NCBI GenBank assembly: GCA_921293015.1
Contig: OV121094.1
Location: forward strand, 41,104,054 to 41,168,053
Source of the DNA: Phorcus lineatus
Taxonomy: Eukaryota; Mollusca; Gastropoda; Trochida; Trochidae
Length of the DNA: 64,000 bases
Direction: 5' to 3'
This document shows, one piece after another, positions 59,141 through 64,000 of the stretch. The position numbers and the translations under genes were made by a program. The first letter of the stretch is position 1. Each line of letters begins with the position of its first letter. The notes under the pieces were generated by a model. That model was not told the DNA's origin and ran no database searches. It was given only the letters and a program-made list of their open reading frames with translations.

Positions 59141-60350
59141 TATATGATATCTTTCTCAAATAACATCTTTATTAGCCTAATTAGTTCCCCAAACGAATTT
59201 CTTCATCTGAGCACCTGTAGCGCTTAATATGTTCATCACAATATTACATTTGAACAATGTTAGTATACAGTAGCTGTTGTGGCAATCCTAAGAGCTTTTG
59301 CCATACTATTTTAGCTGTCAGCATTAATATATGACACTTGTGAGTTATGTGTTTGTACTAACTTACTCCTACAGACAATGACTAGTAAATGTCACTGTCT
59401 TCTGAAGTATTTATCATTAATAAGGTGATACATTTCATCAGAATTTGGAGTGTACAGTCATAAGATAAAGATGTATTTTTTTCTGGAAGGTAGCCATGAG
59501 TCATACAGTTTATAGAAAATTATCCATTTGTTTTTTACTCTTATGTAGTTTGATACACAGGCTGAAGTGTCTTGCCAGTTGTCAATAAATAACATCTTAT
59601 ATATTGAGACTTAATAGTCGACTTGGGGTGCTTCACTGGTTTAAGAACATGCTGGAATCTTTCCTCCTCAGTTCATGAGGAATGAACCAATATTTTCTCA
59701 TGTCGACATTATGAAGATGGTAATGAGAAAAGGCCAATTCAGGCTCTAAACAGGAAGTACGGTTAGAAATTATGCAAGGTATAGTCTTCCCTGATTCACT
59801 ATATCTAATGTCACACAGTTGCCCAACACATCTTTGAATGGCATTTTGGATGTTGATTTGATAAAGAGATTTGATAAGGAATAAAGAAGTTGTTTATCCA
59901 TGAAAAGTCTCATTATTCTGCCTAACACCATTAAATTCAAACAAACATAAATATTTTGCTATGATATGTTTCCATGTTAACCGCACAACAAAAAACAATT
60001 GGATAAGACACTTTTTTACAACAATATTCTGTGGATGACGTAATTGACAATTACAACATATATTGACAACAGTGACAACCCCTCTGAATACTCCACTGTG
60101 ATTAAACTTGACCTCTGTTTACAATACTAATAGATCTTCCTTGTGCTATTTAGAAATTCTTTGACCTAATTAATAGATATACATATATACTTACATTTTA
60201 ATCATTTTAGCGCTTTTAGCTATTTTTAATGTGACTTATAATGTGATCTAGTGTCTCATAGGCCATTCCTGGCCGGACAGTGTACTTTTAACACGTTGAT
60301 ATAACTCGCTCCATGAATGTACATTGTGTGACACTCCAATAAAATATATT

Positions 60351-60403
60351 TCTTCTTCTTCTTCTTCTTCTTCTTCTCCTTCTTCTTCTTCTTCTTCTTC
60401 TAA
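60351..60403. repeat. (TTC)n / (GAA)n triplet microsatellite
   Basis: About 17 TTC/CTT units with one CTCC interruption, followed by AAGAAGAAG, so the edges can pair. Glu- and Arg-rich minus-strand frames here are artefacts. Confidence 0.9.
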
Positions 60404-60759
60404 GAAGAAGCAGGGTATGTAAGCTCTGCTTGCTTCTACACTTGTTACATAGTGACACAGGAGCCTTGGATCCATTGATAATGTGAAAATCCTTCCAGAA
60501 ACTCGAACTTGTAACAAAATATTCCAAAATCAAATCATAGAAAGAATCTACATACTGTTTGATGCAATGATGCATCATAATTCATTTTTTACCAGGCTGT
60601 GTTTTCATTTTTTCTGTCAGTTATAATTCACTCCTGGAAGTGCATATATCATGCCAACCATGTAATAATTCAGATATCCTGTAAATTATTTTTTATCGAT
60701 ATTTTCTGTCAGCATATGAATAAAATCAATATTCCTGATCTTATTGTCAATACTCTAAT

Positions 60760-60935
60760 GAATACAGGTCACAGGCAACGAGCAAAAGATTTACATCAAT
60801 TCAATCAGGGCACTGAGGATATTGGTCACAGTTGGAAGGGCTTTACCCTTTGGTCTGTAGATTATTGATGTATTATATCATTTGTATAAAGATTGGATAA
60901 ATTATGCCAATAAAAGATTGATTGATTGAATTATG
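60760..60935 (+). repeat. Possible LINE 3' tail relic
   Basis: An open stretch ending near TAGATTATTGATGTATTATA is followed by TGCCAATAAAAGATTGATTG and a further ATTGA. Short tandem GATT repeats after AATAAA resemble the 3' ends of CR1/RTE-like elements. No reverse-transcriptase motif is visible, so the call is weak. Confidence 0.3.
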
Positions 60936-61197
60936 CCATGTTCATTAACATTTTGTTAATTAATATATCCCCAAGTCCTGCATCAAATAAAGTCATATAA
61001 GTTTTAAAGGACCCGTGAAACTTTTAGCTGTTTTAGCACGTGAATTTTTGCTTACTTATGGAGGGACTTGCTCAAAACTGCTCGGACTCACGAGACCTTG
61101 TATGAGCGAGTCCCTAGACTCAGCATGTCATAGAGTTATCATATTATTTTATGATGTTATATCATATTATGGTAAAGCATCTTTTGAGGACATGGTT

Positions 61198-61245
61198 AAT
61201 GGCTGAAATATTTCCACACCTGTGCTAAACAACAACTCACTCACT
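61198..61245 (+). repeat. Short interspersed repeat ending in ACTC runs
   Basis: TAATGGCTGAAATATTTCCA, CACCTGTGCTAAACAACA, then ACTCACTCACTC. Diverged copy of the block at 57494. Confidence 0.6.
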
Positions 61246-62966
61246 CTTTTCAGGAATATACATGTACTGATATTTCGGAAAAAAATTCTGTTAATTCTGA
61301 ACTTTTGATGTCATGTTTTAGTTAGAAATATGAAGGATCTCATCAATTTATTGGTTTATTGGAAGATTTATTGATAAGCATTGATCTCTATATATATAGG
61401 CTCGTGATAGCTTGTTTGTGATTAACAATTTGGTTTATGATATATTTACCTGTAGGTTATTGTCACTGTTAGAAGATTATGACCCTTTTGATCTGTCTGT
61501 CGCTTAATTGGAAGCACATGTTCATTGGTTTATCAATAAGAGTTGATCTCTAGATTGGTATGTGGAAATGTGTTAGTGTTGTAGAATGTCGTAAATACAG
61601 CCATGGCAACTTTACCCACAGGTTTATGGTCCACTTTGAACGAGTAAAACACTTTGATCTGCAGGTTTAGTTAATTGTTTTTAAGTGTATAAATTAATCA
61701 ATAACAGGCTCGTTGTCAATGTTTTTGCAAACAGTTATGGCAGTTTAATCTTTTTCATAGACACTGCAATTTTTACTGATACATATTTTTGATGTATCAT
61801 ATTAATTGGTTTGTTGTTGGTATTGTTTAATGAGATGTACATGCCAATAAAATGTACAAAGGCATCATTTCCAGGGTACCAGTGGGATTATATATATCTT
61901 GGATTAATCATGTTGATGTGAAGATTATTTTTACTGTTAAAGGTAACAATGTTACAATTGTGTTACATCCTGATAAAACAGTTGACTCATTCTGATACAA
62001 TCATATATCTTTTCACATATCATCTGGATTGGTCTGGTAAGGTAGGAAACTTGCCCATGTCATCCCATTTATCCAACTCTGATGGTGTGGGTCATCTTTT
62101 CAACAACTAAACTTTCATTGATTTATCTCAGGTAATTTGCCGTCATGTCATGGTTTGATCTAATGATGACTACTTTATATATCCCGTCACGGAACAATTG
62201 CTTCTTAACGGCGCCAATATGATTTTATTGCACCGGTTGCCATGACAGCAAAATATTTATATTGGACAATATTGATACAATCTGATAATGGAGAAGTCTG
62301 TATTGTTTTCACATTGTGCAGTATATTGATAAACAACTCAGGAATGCGGTGATGGTTGACTAAAAATGTGTGTTGTGAAATTCTTTCTAGACAATTGAGG
62401 TCATTGTTTTACGCCCGAGTACATGTAAATAGTTTTGTAGTAATTGAACTTGTGAGGATCAAACCATTTTTTTAGCAGGGTAAGAGGGTGGTGTATCATA
62501 TTTTATGAACGTATTTCAGAAATGTATTTCAAACCGGCAGAATTGAGAATATTATCATTTTGAAAACATTTCAAGAATTGTTAAAGGTATGAAATGAAGT
62601 TCAATTTATCAATTATTATCTCAAATTTATTAAAACTTATTAAAAATAATAATGTCAATGTTCATAAATAATTGTAACCATGTATGAGGGAAAATTATCA
62701 TTAGTGTATGATGGATTACTATCGAGCAGAAATTAATTAGATTCCTAAATTACCTCACCGAATCTTACAAGGAAATGTCACCAGATGTCCAAAGTCTCTA
62801 ATTTATTGTAGCCACATTCCTGTTACTCAATGTTAAGAAACAAATTCCTTATGAGCTGATGGTATGGTTTGATTCATTGATATTAAACTATTAATGCCAT
62901 CGCTCAAGGCAATGTTACGAAAGTCCTTAATTTATTACTTCAATTTCACCATTACTCAATCTTATA

Positions 62967-63272
62967 TAAGGATCCCTCCCTTCCTCCCTGAGAGTTCTTT
63001 CTCTTCACCTGAGTGTCCCTTATGCCTGAGATCTCTACCCCTCAGGTAATTCCTTCTGCTGTACCCCTCACCCCAGTGTTCTCTTTCCCCAGTATCTCCT
63101 CCCTACCCCCTTCTCCCAAGTGCCCCCATCCCAAGTTAATTTCTTCAGCTGCCCCCTCTCCCCCTCTCCCCAAAGTTTCTAATGTCATCTCTCCCTCCCT
63201 TTCCCAAGTTTCTCCTCCCTACAGTTAGTTTCTTCTGCTTTATCTCCTCCCAAGTATTTTCTCTCCCAAGTG
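62967..63272. repeat. C/T-rich minisatellite block 1
   Basis: Strongly pyrimidine-biased plus strand with recurring TCCCAAGT followed by TTCTTC-GCT or TTTCTCC at about 63115, 63130, 63203, 63247 and 63266. Irregular spacing. Ser/Pro-rich frames are artefacts. Confidence 0.75.
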
Positions 63273-63565
63273 TCCATACATGGCATATTATCCGATTTCG
63301 GCGGGTTTACCCAATTTCAGATGGCCTAACCCGCGTCCCCGATCAGGTATGGAAAAAAAACGATTATAAGAGAAGTGTTAAGAATGTTTTTTCTGAGGCA
63401 GTGCTACCTATTTAAAATTTTTGATTTGACAAAATTTCAAACTTATTAAATTTTTTAGTCAAAATTAAACGAATATTTGTCAGAAATACGATCGCAAGAG
63501 CATGTTGCTAGGTACACCAGTGATTTGAGAATTAGTTACCGAGTAGTTTTTATTCTAGATGAATC
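63273..63565. other. Ordinary sequence splitting the C/T-rich tract
   Basis: Balanced to AT-rich sequence of about 290 bp between two halves of similar pyrimidine-rich repeat. Could be an insertion; I did not find convincing terminal repeats. Confidence 0.4.
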
Positions 63566-63935
63566 TGTATGAGTGTCCTCGCCCCTCCACGCTGCTGTCC
63601 CTTCCATCTACCCTGCCAGGTGTCACCTTATGACCTTACTGAGGTTTTTTCCCACACTGCATCCCCTTTCCTCAGTGTTTTCCTTCCCTTCTCCCCTTCT
63701 GCCATATGCCCCCTTCCCAAGTTATTTTCTTCGTCTACAACCCTTTTCTCAAGTCCCCCCTCCCCCCTTCAACCGAGTTTTCCATCTCCAAAGTCTCCCT
63801 CTCTTCTCTCCTTCTTAACTCTGCCTCTACATACCCCTTCCCTAAGTGAGCCCTCCCCAACTCCCCAGTGTTCCTCCCCCAAGTTTATCTCTCCTCCCAT
63901 ACCCCCTCCTCAATATTCCCTCCATCTCATCTACA
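63566..63935. repeat. C/T-rich minisatellite block 2
   Basis: Continues the character of block 1: TTCCCAAGTTATTTTCTTC near 63713 parallels TCCCAAGTTAATTTCTTC near 63130, with further CTCAAGT, CCTAAGT and CCCAAGT variants to about 63885. Confidence 0.75.
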
Positions 63936-64000
63936 TGCCCTCACAGTGCTCTATTGTTGTGTATCAGTAATAAGTTGCACCTTGAGGCAAATTGAACAGG

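Larger units (their letters stand above)
59141..62966. other. AT-rich non-coding DNA with minor repeats
   Basis: No exon supported. Contains the TTC tract at 60351-60403, a possible LINE 3' tail at 60760-60935 (AATAAAAGATTGATTGATTG) and a short interspersed repeat at 61198. Confidence 0.4.

Noticed and set aside
60248-60578. Glu-rich and Arg-rich minus-strand proteins
   Set aside because: Translations of the TTC/GAA triplet tract in two frames.
63013-63970. Pro/Ser-rich proteins near the right edge
   Set aside because: Translations of pyrimidine-rich minisatellite in several frames, with no codon preference or splice context.

Overview
The window is AT-rich metazoan nuclear DNA with intron-split genes, long introns and many mobile elements. 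Several short repeats share a block (reading about GCTGAAATATTGCCCAAG, then GCGTTAAACAA, then an ACTC run) that I associate with gastropod genomes, abalone-like vetigastropods in particular. A mollusc, probably a gastropod, is therefore the likely source. This is inference; no taxonomic search was possible.

Layout. Positions 1-5054 look like most of a large piggyBac element. It holds a complete 664-codon transposase on the minus strand, same-oriented ~190-bp tandem repeats on both sides of it, and a probable right terminus next to TTAA at 5055-5058. Its left end lies before the window. Positions 6731-21380 (+) hold a complete 20-coding-exon DNA ligase III gene (LIG3). It has a probable mitochondrial leader with a second in-frame AUG, a PARP-type zinc finger, the ATP-dependent ligase core, an unexpected PBZ (poly-ADP-ribose-binding) zinc finger and a C-terminal BRCT domain. 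Positions 26277-38227 (+) hold the first three recognised coding exons of an espin-family (ESPN/forked-like) ankyrin-repeat gene. Its remaining exons were not found and probably lie beyond the window. From 38228 to 64000 I see no confident exon, only intron or intergenic DNA with transposon debris.

Mobile DNA. A 5'-truncated L1/Tx1-type LINE (29663-33527, minus) has a perfect 15-bp target duplication. It carries a second copy of its own 3' end in tandem, and its penultimate copy has a (CT/AG)n tract in place of coding sequence. There are also two copies of a TA-flanked MITE (one with ~380 bp of extra sequence), a 1.8-kb TIR element with three internal tandem repeats, four copies of a ~350-bp repeat with a stem-loop head, tRNA-headed SINEs, several fold-back elements, a probable reverse-transcriptase relic and C/T-rich minisatellite blocks near the right edge.

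How the genes relate. LIG3 (nick sealing in nucleus and mitochondria) and the espin-like gene (actin bundles) are same-strand neighbours with no evident functional link. The most notable observations are the PBZ finger in LIG3, the dual-start exon with no intervening AUG, a GC-AG intron in LIG3, decayed partial duplicates of two espin exons, and the chimeric LINE.
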